From: Beauveria sp. NWAFU-1
Taxonomy: Eukaryota; Ascomycota; Sordariomycetes; Hypocreales; Cordycipitaceae
Direction: 5' to 3'
DNA: 64,000 nucleotides
NCBI GenBank assembly: GCA_024472245.1
Contig: JANBXD010000008.1
Location: 496,001 to 560,000 of the forward strand
Positions within the stretch are counted from its first letter, which is position 1; every line of letters begins with the position of its first letter. Shown piece by piece: positions 45,701 through 57,070 of the stretch. The position numbers were made by a program, and so were the translations under genes. Under the pieces are notes generated by a model. It saw only the letters and a list, made by a program, of their open reading frames with translations, made no database searches and was not told where the DNA came from.

Positions 45701-46284
45701 CTATTCCTAAGGAACACATCCTAATTAATTATATAAGTACCGTCTAGCGACTTAACACCAAACTCGGCATCTAAAGAATAAATAAGAGTAAGATCTAGAT
45801 CCTTAGAAGGAGTAGGAAGGACCCCTATGGCCTTCTAGAGCTATTCCGCTTCCTCCCGTTCTACACGCTCTAGTTCTTCGACATTATTAATACCACACGT
45901 AACCGCACGCATTATTTTCTCGAACTACAATTTCTTTTATTTCCGGAGACGCTTAATCTTGGCGTCTATCACGCGACGTTCCTCCTCAGCTATTTCAAGC
46001 TCTTACTTAAAACGCATATAGTAATCGGCTATTCGGCGGAGCTAGGCTAGCGAGATGCCCTACACGTCGTAGCGGGACTAGTGATCTATCACACACTAAG
46101 TATAGCGAGAGGAGTCAGAAGACGAGAGTTAATAGGAGGCGATACCCTTCTTTTTATAATAAGAACAGGGACCCTTTTCTATAGCCTACGGGTTAGAAAG
46201 GATAGAATATAATAAAGCCTTATACTACTTAGACTTTTAGGAACGCGTTTTCGATCTCTACTTAGTTACGCGATTAGTAGACAT
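45700..46284 (-). pseudogene. Antisense accessory ORF of the gypsy element, stop-filled
   Basis: On the minus strand, from ATG at 46284, one frame carries a coherent protein interrupted only by stops of the kind RIP makes from Gln or Trp codons. A region with remaining and apparently lost cysteines (GPCSYY, SSSDSSRYT, CVIDH) is followed by a charged, probably coiled-coil segment (ELEIAEEERRVIDAKIKRL, then INNVEELERVEREEAE). I have seen similar antisense ORFs in fungal gypsy elements, but cannot confirm the family here. The 3' end is unclear and overlaps the end of Pol. Confidence 0.6.
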
Positions 46285-46380
46285 AATAGGCCATAATAAT
46301 ATAGGAGGGAAAACTACCTACCACCTAGACGGCCTATTTTAAAGGCCTTAAGGACAAGACCACTAGGGGGAGGAGTATTA

Positions 46381-46780
46381 TGTTATAAACGCTATAGCAT
46401 ATACGCGGGGCTAAGTGAGGCGGACCAGGGTCCGATACACCAGTACCCAGAAAGGATAGAGAGGTCACGTGACCTCCCTAGGATCGAGGACTTAAGCCGT
46501 CGAGCCATCGATCCAGGAAGTAGGATCTAGGGGATTAAAGGTCGAGCCTGTCGATCTAAGGTCTACAGTAGAGAGATAGACGGGTACTTAAGAAGGAGGT
46601 ATTCCTATAGCTAGGTAGTCTAGATCTCTACTAATCAATCTAAGCAATAGTTTCACTATTAAGAGTTCTACTCTTAACGAGACCTTATGAAGATACTGCT
46701 CATTGCTACTCTATAGCATTCAACCCGACTCACTACCTAAGAAACAGACAACTGTGGATTAGGATTAAGCCATCGTTACA
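46381..46780 (+). repeat. Right LTR
   Basis: The 400-bp right copy. A purine-rich stretch (GGGGGAGGAGTA) just before it looks like the polypurine tract. Its inner (5') part is the more mutated one; its outer 3' part is nearly unmutated. Confidence 0.92.
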
Positions 46781-46785
46781 CAGCA

Positions 46786-47836
46786 GCAGTCGGATTTTGT
46801 TACGCTTCTATTCGGCTGTCGGTGGTCGAAGGTCGACAATCACGTGGCCAGAAAGCGTCTCGCGTATTAACTAGTAGGTAGGTCTATATTACCTAATACT
46901 AGTTATAACTTAAGAGTAATTTTATATAAAGTGGGATCAATTAAGTAATAAAATTATTATTATATTATAATAGCCTTATTTTTCTAAATTGATTACTTTT
47001 AGATTAGAAATTATTCTTCTTTTATAGACCTAAATTCCTTCATTAATTTACTTATAAATTAGCTTTTATTAGTATTTCTTTACTAGTACTATAAGTAGCC
47101 TTTTCTACTTAAGTTAGCACTATAAATAGCTTTTCTATTTATAATATACAACTATTTTTAGCTAGATTATTTATAGGTGTATAAATTACTCGTTTATACA
47201 CCGCCTTCCTCTTTGTGATTGCAACAAAGCGAAGGTCTCGACACAGTATGTGGACGAGATATTCCTTATCTAAGGCTTGATGCAGCTAAGTCTCCGTAAT
47301 CGTGTGTCTCATCGCTTGCCATTAAGCGGCTGTAGGCGAAGCACTGTAACCAACACCTATGGATGGTATGGTGCCCACAGTCCAAAAATACATTGTGAAG
47401 CCAACCCTGGCAATCTCATGAGTATTGATACTGCATTATACTTGAATAGCTCAACGACGCCTCGATGTATGCGACGATAGGTGTTTACCCCGCCTTCTGC
47501 AGGCTGCACCTGGTCTGCACAGTGCCAAAAGTTAGAAACTGCGAGAGCCGTGCATGAGCTGAGATTCAGTTAGCCACTGTAATTGGCAGACAAAAGTTCC
47601 CGTGCATTATGGACACGAAGTGAAGGCAACAGCTTCGAGGTAATTAGTTGCGAACTTCCCGTGCATAGCAAAAAGAGACACCCATGCATGTCAACTTTGA
47701 GAGTGCATTTTTTTTAAATTACGTGAATAGCTTCGCAACAAAAGTACAGTCAACAATCTGAGCCTCTTTATTGCTCCAAAAGAGAAAAGATAGTGAACCC
47801 CAATTTAGTGCCCGCGAAAACTTGATCTTGCGGGAT
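46786..47836. other. Intergenic region with TA-rich patch
   Basis: From about 46870 to 47200 the DNA is strongly TA-rich and low in coding potential, like other RIP-affected blocks. The remainder is ordinary and shows no supported gene; a 67-codon ORF at 47277 has no features. Confidence 0.5.
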
Positions 47837-48400
47837 CTAATCTCCCTCCCCCTTCATCTGCCGTAAAAAATTAACGTATGCTTCTGCGGCCTCACGAGTT
47901 CCAGCGTCGACGTAGGCTTCTTTGCACCCCAAACCTGCGTCGGTGTGGAAGAGGGGCTGCGGTACCGTTTGACCCGCTGCCAGATACCACAGCCGAAATT
48001 TTGTTCTCAGCGTAGTGAGGATGTAAAGGCCTTGGAGTGAGCGTTCCAAAATGACTGGGATCGCATAGCTGATAGCCTCCTCCTCAAGTGCTTTGATAGG
48101 CTGATCCTCGCGTTTGGCTCCATGCAGCAGCAATCCAATGTGAATTTCCTGTTTGTCGTCAAACCACTCAACAAACGTATCCATCATCTGCTCTCCGTTG
48201 GTTTGGTCTTTGTGCACAGGCTGTGCTGGTGCAACAAGCCAGCCTTCATGCATGGGGAAATCTCGATTCAATCTCGGGTTCCAAAATCGGAGGGAAAATT
48301 CGTATGCTTCCAAGGCCCTGGCCTCCATGTACAGTTTGTACATGTGTTGAGTATCGACGAGAAAGTTGGGCTCCCAAGTCTGGCAAATCTCCCAAGACAT
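47837..48400 (-). CDS. Conserved-looking hypothetical protein, 187 residues
   Basis: Single-exon ORF with a clean start (MSWEICQTWEPNFLVDTQHM) and a well-mixed, aromatic-rich sequence. Features include ARALEAYEFSLRFW, HIGLLLHGAKREDQP, a run YAIPVILERSLQGLYILTT and a C-terminal REAAEAYVNFLRQMKGEGD. No signal peptide, membrane helix or known motif. I recall no function for it; the codon and residue usage look genuinely coding. It stands alone between the retrotransposon flank and the metalloprotease. Confidence 0.7.
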   Translation of the reverse strand: MSWEICQTWEPNFLVDTQHMYKLYMEARALEAYEFSLRFWNPRLNRDFPMHEGWLVAPAQPVHKDQTNGEQMMDTFVEWFDDKQEIHIGLLLHGAKREDQPIKALEEEAISYAIPVILERSLQGLYILTTLRTKFRLWYLAAGQTVPQPLFHTDAGLGCKEAYVDAGTREAAEAYVNFLRQMKGEGD

Positions 48401-49299
48401 GATGATTTAAATTAGGACAAAATGAAGAATATAAGGTCTTGAGGTTGGATGTTGCTCTAATTTTTCGGTGAAAGCGTAAGTTTCAAAGTAAAGCGTCTAA
48501 TTTCGAAGAATTCATTTTCTGCTTCTGTTGCGACTTCGTTCACTGGATAACCTGAATTACTTTGACTAACGTGCGGGGTTGCACAGTGACAGGAGTTGCG
48601 GGGTTGCATAGTGAAAGGAGGCAGAAACAACAAAGCATGTTATTGGCTGAAGAATTATCTTGGCCTACTCCACTGCTCCGTCCGAGCTGGTCTTTTGCCG
48701 AGACTTTCCTATGGACAGTAAGTAATATGTGAAAGCTGGAGCTCGTTAGTAGCAAAGCTTGTAGAGAAGATGGCGGGGATGAGCGCTGGGTGAAATGGAC
48801 GGTTGCATGTCGGACCGACGAAACCTGGCTAAACCGTCTACAACCTGTACCTAACTCTAAGTATCACACCTACACATCTTTTTTAAAATAATCTGATTTA
48901 AACTTAGATATAGCTACAGCTCTAAGTTCAGGAGAAGGTCGTCACGGTGCCCATGGCGGTGGCAAGGACGCATCAGCCATTGTCAATTGGGGTCTTTCTT
49001 TGTAGGGCGCCACATGCGATCCACGACAAGAAATGCTAATCAGCAACCACAATAGTCGCTCAAACAAGAAGCCAGACCGCAGGAAAAGTTCTAACGCAAA
49101 AGATGCAATGTAATATGCAGATTTAGGATCAAAAAGAGTATATGGTTCAATTTATGTAGGCTATCATGATTTGGTGGTTCAGTCTAGTCTCAGTTTTCGA
49201 GTATGGCTTGCCTTTTTGTTGTTTATCAGAATGCTTTCTGGATCAAGGTGCTTCCAGGTGGTGCACTCGATGGCTTGGTGCACTCGGTAGTGGGACACG
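48401..49299. other. Intergenic region
   Basis: About 900 bp without a supported gene. It includes the presumed promoter of the 187-residue protein and the 3' flank of the metalloprotease. Confidence 0.45.
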
Positions 49300-50910
49300 T
49301 TACTGACAGTTTGTGGTAAAGTGATAACACCCAGAAGCACCCTTCTTTGGTTGCGGCATGCCCGACTCCCATTCCTGAGCCTTTGTACCATCTGGGCACA
49401 CTTGACCCTCCAAAAGCTCCAGTTTGAATCCTGTTCCGGGGCATTGCTTAACTTGAACTGTTGGTTTCACAGGCGCTGCGGGTGCGGGATCATGGTCCTC
49501 GAGGCAGGAAGTGCTGCTGTTATATTTTCCTCGAGCGTCCTGATCATTAGCATCAGATATCGTCGCCTGGCTGGGCAAGTCAAACCCTTTGCAAAAGTTG
49601 TCCGTGCCGCACATCTTCTCCTGGAAATATTTATAGGTGCTGAATTGCTGACAAGCCTCGTCAGGAATCGTGCTCATTGTCCATGGAAGCAGCTCAGTAT
49701 AGGGTTCGTTGCTTTGGGGGTCGGTCCGTACAGACAGGCATGCAGCTGTGTCAGCATACTTCTCGCCATCGCCAAACTCGTACAGTCTTTCTTGGCAGTA
49801 TAAGTTGGTTCCACAGTAGCTCTCTCGATGCTCTTCGGCGCTGCCTTCGGTGTTGCGTCGACATCTCTGCTTGGCCAGGTCGATATTCCAAGGATCAGGG
49901 AAGAATGATAGCTTATGCGTCTGCCTAACAGGTTTGCTAGGTATCCATAAACGCCAAGGCCGAGGCTGGGTGTCGTTCCCTTGAGAGAGGCTGCGGTACT
50001 TCTTCCATAGGCCATGCATGCGATCGATTTGACCGCGTGTAAACTCCGACCTGCAATTACTATCGCCTGAATTTAATAAATCATCTATTAGCATCGGGGT
50101 GTTTGGTACTTACTCCTCTGAATAATCCATAATGTTGTGGATAGGGTCAAGGCCATCCCGACCAGGGCAAGAATTGCGACCGATTTGACAGCCGCGAGAG
50201 GCATTGGCTGAGGCGGGTGTATCGTCAATAAAATCACCTTCGCCGTCACAGCCGCCCTCAAAGGTGTGTGATAAGCCAATCCAGTGACCGACTTCATGAA
50301 CGACCGTTAGGCCTCCGTTATAAGATTCAAAGCCTTCAAAGCTTACGCCAGGAACTGTACCCGCTGCTATTCTAATACCATCTTCCAATGGATATTGGTT
50401 CAGTAGATCAGGAGTCGGGCTCTCGCCACCCAGAATCAGATCAGCCTGATCACTGATGTGTTTGACGAAGTATATATTCAGGGAACTTTTATCACCCTTG
50501 TGGTAATAGGAGGCGCCCCATGGATACGAGAACCATGTGAACCTCTTGTCAGTAACCCATTCTATATCTTGAACGATAAAAGAGAAGTTTGCCGGCCGAA
50601 AGTGAGTATTAAGCACCTCAAGCTGCTTTTTCAAGGGTTCCAACTAGATAAATTATTAGCGTAACCGAACATAAAGTAGGGAGCTTTTGTTAGGGCATAA
50701 TACACTGAGAAGTTCTTCCGCTGATGTTGAAAGCACATGCATATACACGTCAATATATATTTGCGGGTGCACAGTTGACTGGTTTTGGCGGGCCAGATCG
50801 CGTTCCATAGCAGCAAGGTCCCTGTAGGTGGTAGCCAGCTCATTCGAGATGGCCACTATAGGGGACAAAAGAGCAAGCCACAAACTGGCACAAAAGATAA
50901 AAGGAAGCAT
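49300..50910 (-). CDS. Secreted M43-type (pappalysin-like) metalloprotease
   Basis: Predicted 495 residues in three exons (50910-50704, 50643-50114, 50050-49300; introns 60 and 63 bp). The start at 50910 gives a good signal peptide, MLPFIFCASLWLALLSPIVA. The extended zinc motif H185-E-V-G-H-W-I-G-L-S-H195 is followed by the Met-turn NIMDY, as in M43B enzymes, and by pairs of cysteines around the active site. The C-terminal 240 residues after SEFTRGQIDRM are unusual for the fungal family, which usually ends soon after this point; this part is Cys-rich (CGTNLYC, CSVR-like, CGTDNFCKG) and may be a separate binding domain. Likely an extracellular endopeptidase. Substrate unknown. Confidence 0.87.
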
Positions 50911-53900
50911 GGTGAATTGACAGTTCGATGAGTACTGGGATGGCACAGCAGAGGGATCACTGCCAGAGTTTCAAGGGCGGCAGGCAAATCATGCGGTACT
51001 TATAACTCAGTCACCCTGGTCAGGAACCGGCCACCCTGGCCAGGAACAATTGGTTTATAGGTACATAGCTAATAATTTATCAAAGATTGATAATCAATAC
51101 CGACACACCTATCTGATGTTGACACCTTTTGTGGACGCTATCCACACCGGGCACCTGAGAGTACGATCCGATCCACCGAATTAAGTGTGTGGCGCACATG
51201 AGTGTCCCGATCATCACTCTCTTGTTGCTTGCTTGTAGTCGGCCTCTAGCTAGCTCTTCTTCCCTTTCCATCATGATTGACCCTTTCACCTTTTCCTATC
51301 TTTTGCAATGCACCTGTCAGTTGTATCACGAGCTCTCGTGACCTTGCAACAGATAGTGCTATAGTTTGACTGGCGATAATAACAAGGGTGCCTTGCTAAT
51401 ATAGTTGATTTGCCCACAGACAGCTTATAATCCGTACAGAGTAGCAATATGGTGACGCAGTGAGTCATGTAAACAGGGATAAGTAAACTTTTTATGGCGT
51501 AAACGTTCGGGGCGTGCCTGCAGTCTTGACATTAAAGGGTTACGAAAAAAGGAAATTAATGAGTACACATACATAACACTTTCACGTAGCTACATGTCAT
51601 TCGAGGTTTTCACAGACACCTCATCTGAGGATGGGCCCATCAACTTCTTTTCTCTCCCGCAATTTTTTCATTGAGCCCCATAGCAGCCCTAGTTTCGGGC
51701 GTTTCCGCCCGCAATGGCCGAACACTCTTAGCTAGTCCTCCCCTGGTCACACGTCACTGCCATTGAAAGCTGCCATTGATAGCCGCTGTCATTTGTATCC
51801 ACGCCATTACTTCCACGGCGTCAAGGACGACGCTCTATTAGGCCGGGACTGCAGGCTTTGGAGTAGGTGGCCAGGTCGACAATACCCGTATGAAGCCGAT
51901 CCTCGGACGAAATTCGATAAATTATAGCATTTCATCGTACGTTAAATTTCGAGCGACTCACTTTTATCGGCGGAACTGGTAGGGATAGTAGCCGTGATTA
52001 ACATCCACTTCTACCCAATAAATTCCATCACGTCACTGTTTTCCCATCTTCTACAGTCAATACTCCAAACTATATATGCAACTTGACGCCTTCATAGTTA
52101 AATTTCCACAGCGGCTAAGACCTACGTGCTTTGATAGCAGAATAGCAAAAACTCTTACTCCCTTATAAGACCTATTATCTACTGATAGTAATAGGTACTC
52201 TTGTATCTTTTATATTATTAATATTAGCTATTTTAGAATAACTATAATTTTTCTAGGCTTCGTTATATTATTAGATATAAATATATACCTTAAAAGAATA
52301 TAAAATACATTAATAAATCTAATATCTTAAAGCTTTTAAAAAGAGTTTCTTATTATAAATAGTTAATAGTACTTTATATATATATATTATTGGATTTCCT
52401 TAAGGATATCTTAATATATAAAGATATTCTAAGCTTTATAATATTCTTTAATAATATTATAAAATACCTTGATTTAAAATAATAACTTATAATATATTAT
52501 CTATAAATAACCTTACTACTATAATAATCTAGTAATTGATTTACTTAAGAGTAAATAGGATAAGTCTTAACTTTATAGTTTATCTAAATAAAGATATTAT
52601 GAACTATTTTAAATATAATATATAATGAATAATTAATAAATAAATAAAATCTTAATATAATATCTTATATTAAGAACATACTATATATCTACTAACTATA
52701 TACCTAAAGTAAAATAGTACCTAGTTAAGATCTGAAAACTTCTAACTATAAATAAGTATTTACCTTAGGACGTAGGAGGTAATATTATCTCTTAGGTTAA
52801 GAAGGGAGGGGGATATTCTGCTGTGGCGCTTAACTTTCATCATAGACATGAAGAGTGAAGAGGCAGTACTGAGTGATATAGGTAAGTCTCGTTTCCTAGC
52901 AAGAACTAACAAGGAAGATCGAAGTACTTACAGGGCTGCGAGCACCCATGTCTGCTAAGTTAGAACAGGGGTCAGTTTTTGCAGTAGAAAAAGATACCGG
53001 ACAGGCATACATTACTTTCGCACAACACTTCGTAGACCTGATAGTAGGGATCGGCATAGATAATCTCCATTCGTGATGAACAGTATGCTGGTTTGCAGAA
53101 CTGCCAGCTGCTGGTCTTCATTCATTTTGTTAGTCCAGTCCGTATACATTATCTATCTAGCGACAAATATATCAGTTCTCTTGACAGCGGTTGCACAAAA
53201 GACAAGTCGATACTATCAACAGATCCGAGTGGACCAGGTTCGCACGTTTCCTCCGTAGCCAAAGCTGGCCATGACCTACAGAGAACCCTGTAAGAGCTCA
53301 AGGGAGTTTGTCAGCGTAATAACCAAATGCTGAAGAATTGCACGTGAACGTTAACCAACCTCACTAGAGCCCATTTGTTCCACATGGCAGTTACAAACTA
53401 GGTATTCGCTGCACATTCTATCAACCATCATCGAGGCCGTGGGTTGTAGATAGGCAGGAATAGTGAGAAGTTTTGCGTAATTAGCCGTTTCCCCTTCTTG
53501 TGCGTAGTTCTGCGTTACTACTGAATGGGCTCATGTCAACTACTCAGCTTACACACGCACACACTTGCGGAGTCGGTTATGATGAAGTCATTTCTAAGCT
53601 AGAAGTCCTCCGCGGACTAGACACGGACTTCTGTCTCGGTACCTGTCCCGGACCTAGTAAACTACCTCTCGGCTTTCCGAAGGCTCCGGGCCGGTCAATA
53701 ACCAGGATCTCAAGCTGAGAAGAGCTACATCATACATGTTATTGCCAGCGTTATGTGTTGTAGTAGCTAGCTAGGTAACACGTACCTTGGCGTACCTTGG
53801 GTAGCGCTACGATCTAGTATACCTGTGTCGTATCCACCATGTCCGCGGGCATGCTAATTTAAAGTTCTTCTTAGTCGACCCCGCATCCGAAAGCCGGGGA

Positions 53901-54294
53901 GAGGTGACTAGAGAAGCTGCCAGTTAACTGATTTAAAATATGACGTTACATTGGAAGGTTCTCAACAGAGCCGGCCATCCCAGCAGGTTTTATTACCGAG
54001 GAGTAGCTAAGGACGCGAGTTCCGACTTTTCGGCAGTTTAGACGCCAGCGACCAGTCTCTATGAAGATTGTTAATACATCTACCACAGAAAAATAACATA
54101 CCGATGTACGACCATGTGATTCCCGTGGGACGAGTGTATAAAAGGCCGGCGGCTACCCAATCTGGTCTGTTGGAGCAGCAGCAAAAAAACTCGTTATTAT
54201 TTCCACTGGCATCGCTATTGAGAATACTCTGAAACACACTCGTCTACAAGTTCTGAAAAGATTTTAAATTCTTCTTTAACCATTCGAAGCCATT
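50911..54294. other. Long intergenic region with a RIP-like TA-rich block
   Basis: About 3.4 kb without a convincing gene. The stretch 52130-52810 is TA-rich and stop-filled, and its ends carry short inverted matches (AGCAGAATA near 52137, ATTCTGCT near 52816), perhaps the remains of a transposon. A small direct repeat CGTACCTTGG occurs near 53785. Other ORFs are short and featureless. Confidence 0.5.
54137..54143 (+). promoter_or_regulatory. TATA box of the homogentisate dioxygenase gene
   Basis: TATAAAA about 150 bp before the start codon, in a GC-richer context (GTGTATAAAAGGCC). Confidence 0.5.
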
Positions 54295-55682
54295 ATGCCT
54301 GTAACAAAGTTCGCAATTTCGGAGAAGTATGACTATCTGGAAGGTTTTGGGGCCTATCACCAGTATGTGTCACCATTTCTATTTCTATATTGGAGATATC
54401 ACTCACAGGTACAACCAACAGATCGGAAGCCCTGCCGGGAGCAAATCCAGTCGCAGCCAATAGTCCCCAGGTGCCGCCTTATGGTCTCTACACGGAACGT
54501 CTATCTGGGACTTCGTTCACAGCACCACGGGCCGAAAACCTACAGACCTTTATGTACCGAACGTCGCCCACGGTCGATCACGGCCCATTCATACCCTATA
54601 CTGATGACAGGCTGTGGTCAAAGCCTGAAGGAGATCAAAAGCTTCTTATTACCCCCAACGTCATGAACTGGGATGCCTTCCCTGTTGCAGCGAAGGGAGA
54701 CTGGGTCACCTCGCAGCGTATAATTGCCAAGGCAGGAGATCCCGTTACAAAGACGGGTCTTGCGTATCACATCTATGCTGCTGTCGAAGACATGGCTCCA
54801 AACAGCGTTTTCTTCTCTACGGACGGAGACTATCTTGTCATCCCGCAGGCGGGCACCTTGGATGTCAAAACAGAGCTGGGCAGTCTCCTGATTCGACAAA
54901 ATGAAGTTGCTGTCATTCCTCGTGGGGTCCGCTATCGAGTTACTCTCCCACATGGACCAGCGCGAGGCTATATCTGTGAGCTATTTCAGTCTCATTTTAC
55001 GCTGCCTGAGCTAGGGCCACTTGGGTCTTGCTCTTTGGCCAACGCAAGAGACTTTCAAATTCCTGTTGCTTGCTTTGACGGCCGAGTCGATGAAAGCGGT
55101 AACGCAGAGGCAGCTCGTGACGGAGAGTGGTCCGTCATCACGAAAATGAACAGCACACTCTTTGTGTGTACGCAGGACGAAACCCCTTTCAATGTCGCTG
55201 CCTGGCACGGAACATACTATCCGTTCAAATACGATCTAGGTCGGTTCTCGGTCGTTGGAAGCACTCTCTACGACCATCCAGATCCGAGTATTTTCACTGT
55301 CCTCACCGCCCCATCTCATGGCCAGCCTGGACATGCAGTAGTCGATTTTGTCATCTTCCCACCTCGGTACAACGTTATGGAAGATACTTTCTGGCCACCC
55401 TATAACCACCGAAACACTATGGCTGAGTTTATAGGGGCTATAATCAATGATCAGAGCCCAGACTCACAGCCCTTGGATGTCAAGTTTAAGCCATTTGCTG
55501 CTAAATTGACAAATTCGATGGTGCCTCATGGGATGGATAAGGCCATCGTTGAAGCTGCGAGGAAGAGGGTGTTGAAGCCTACTAAGGTCGACGACGACGG
55601 GGTTATGATCTTCTTACTAGAGAGCGAAATGATGCCGGGGGCCAGTGAGTATGCGGTAGAAGCTGCGGAGAAAACGGAGTGA
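54295..55682 (+). CDS. hmgA: Homogentisate 1,2-dioxygenase
   Basis: Predicted 442 residues in two exons (54295-54362, 54422-55682; 59-bp intron). I used the acceptor that joins FGAYHQ to SEALPGANPVAANSPQ, the conserved start of the family; the more obvious AG upstream would break the frame. Ring-opening of homogentisate to maleylacetoacetate uses Fe(II); the likely ligands are H352 and E358 (NHRNTMAEF) and H392 (VPHG), and the active-site base is H308 (DHPDPSIFTVL). ARGYICELF, LPELGPLG and WHGTYYPFKYDL are other family blocks. The enzyme acts in phenylalanine and tyrosine breakdown. The usual partners, fumarylacetoacetase and maleylacetoacetate isomerase, are not in this window. Blocking this step leads to pyomelanin in fungi. 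Confidence 0.92.
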
Positions 55683-57070
55683 GATCGTATCGGTACTGAG
55701 CTCACAATGGATCTTTTCTTTTGTATTTGACTGCCACTTTCTAGAGTTTGCATAAATACATTTATTCAGCTGTGTGTGCATTTGTTCTCAAGTTCTCCCA
55801 AGTAATGACGGTTTGGTGTAGACTCGAAGGAAAACTTTCTATTAGTCCAAAGGTTATGGTTGTAGGCAATTGTCTGTATTATTTTTCCCTGATGGTGCTT
55901 TACCCAAGTCCCGATAATCGCAAGGGAAGCCGCCAGCGGCACACTCCCAATTTGTCATCTTTGCACGATAGGGCAGGTATCGCAGGCTGGTTCCTTGCGG
56001 GGGTCGGGCACCACCTTGCTATCAGTTTTGGGGTGGAATTTTGGAGTGACATCGAAGCAAATCGCTGAGAGAGTTGGCGATCCCTTACGCATGGTGAGCA
56101 AGGCTTACAGCCTTTCATGAGGTATTTTCTCCCTTGCCGGAGACAGCGGCGCTGTCTCAGCACAGAGGTGGGTGAAGCTTATAGGCGAGTAAAGGACCTG
56201 TCGCAGTCAGAGCAGGTAAACGATATACTTACGGCCACATTCACAGACGAATTGCTTCCTGACGGGAACGGGACTTTCAGCCATGGCGGAACTTCCGACC
56301 GTTGCAGCGCTGTTCTGAAGGTACAAGACAATGACCAATTGCTGACAATTAATAATAGTGTCCGAGTACAAGTTCCGCGGACTTGGCGCAGGCCCAGCGG
56401 AATAAGCAGTGTGGGATAACGGTGCGGGATAGAGACGATTGATTGATTTGCTTACGGCTGGATTTCGAGGCGATTGTCAGATACAAGAAATCAAGCGAAT
56501 AACGAGGCTTTCTAAAGATAACTAAATAAAACAGAAAATCCGTGACAGGGATTTCCATCACAACACGATAGATTCGCAATAAATGGTTTTAAGCATTGGC
56601 GAGGCCTCGTTGTGTTTCTAAGCCGGCCCTGGCTGGTGCGTGATGAGGTTGAGCGCGTTGGTGGGATGAAGCGGGATGGACCGAGTCCTAATCGGTCATC
56701 CCATTCGAGTTGCCGTTTTGGCTTATTAGATCTACGCTAAGATTTTTTCAGGCTAGCTTAAACCTCGGGCTTAATAACTCGCGATGGCGGCTCTAGGTGG
56801 TTCCCTTATGATGGCATTGTTTAGTAAACATTATTAAAATATACTCTGATGTCCATGGCCTTTACTAAGCTCGAGCTACTACGACAGCGATTGAGCGAAA
56901 CTGTCCGTCATTGCCGTAGCCGGCGATAGCGGACCCTACTAGCTGGCGCAAAGAAGCATAAAGCTCTTTGAGCTCCTTCGGGTCGTTAGGGTCGTTTGCT
57001 TCCAAAGCTCCTATTAACCTTTGCTAGTCATTCTTCACGCTTGATTCTTGTCCTTGATACTCTCTGCAAA
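55683..57070. other. Intergenic region
   Basis: About 1.4 kb without a supported gene. A GC-rich palindrome with 9-bp arms lies at 56140-56158 (GAGACAGCG, one spacer base, complement). ORFs near 55900-56160 are shadows. Confidence 0.45.

Larger units (their letters stand above)
40006..46780 (+). mobile_element. Ty3/gypsy LTR retrotransposon, full-length, RIP-inactivated
   Basis: The 6775-bp element has 400-bp direct LTRs starting TGTTA and flanked by a 5-bp target duplication CAGCA (40001-40005 and 46781-46785). Inside, one plus-strand frame still reads as Gag followed by protease, reverse transcriptase, RNase H and integrase, in the gypsy order (integrase last), with many stops made by C-to-T and G-to-A changes. 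It also carries a separate antisense ORF next to the right LTR. The intact structure and target duplication show insertion as one unit. It cannot encode functional proteins now. Confidence 0.92.

Noticed and set aside
50911..52000. Small ORFs upstream of the metalloprotease
   Set aside because: Short, without motifs, and in AT-leaning sequence where stops and starts occur by chance.
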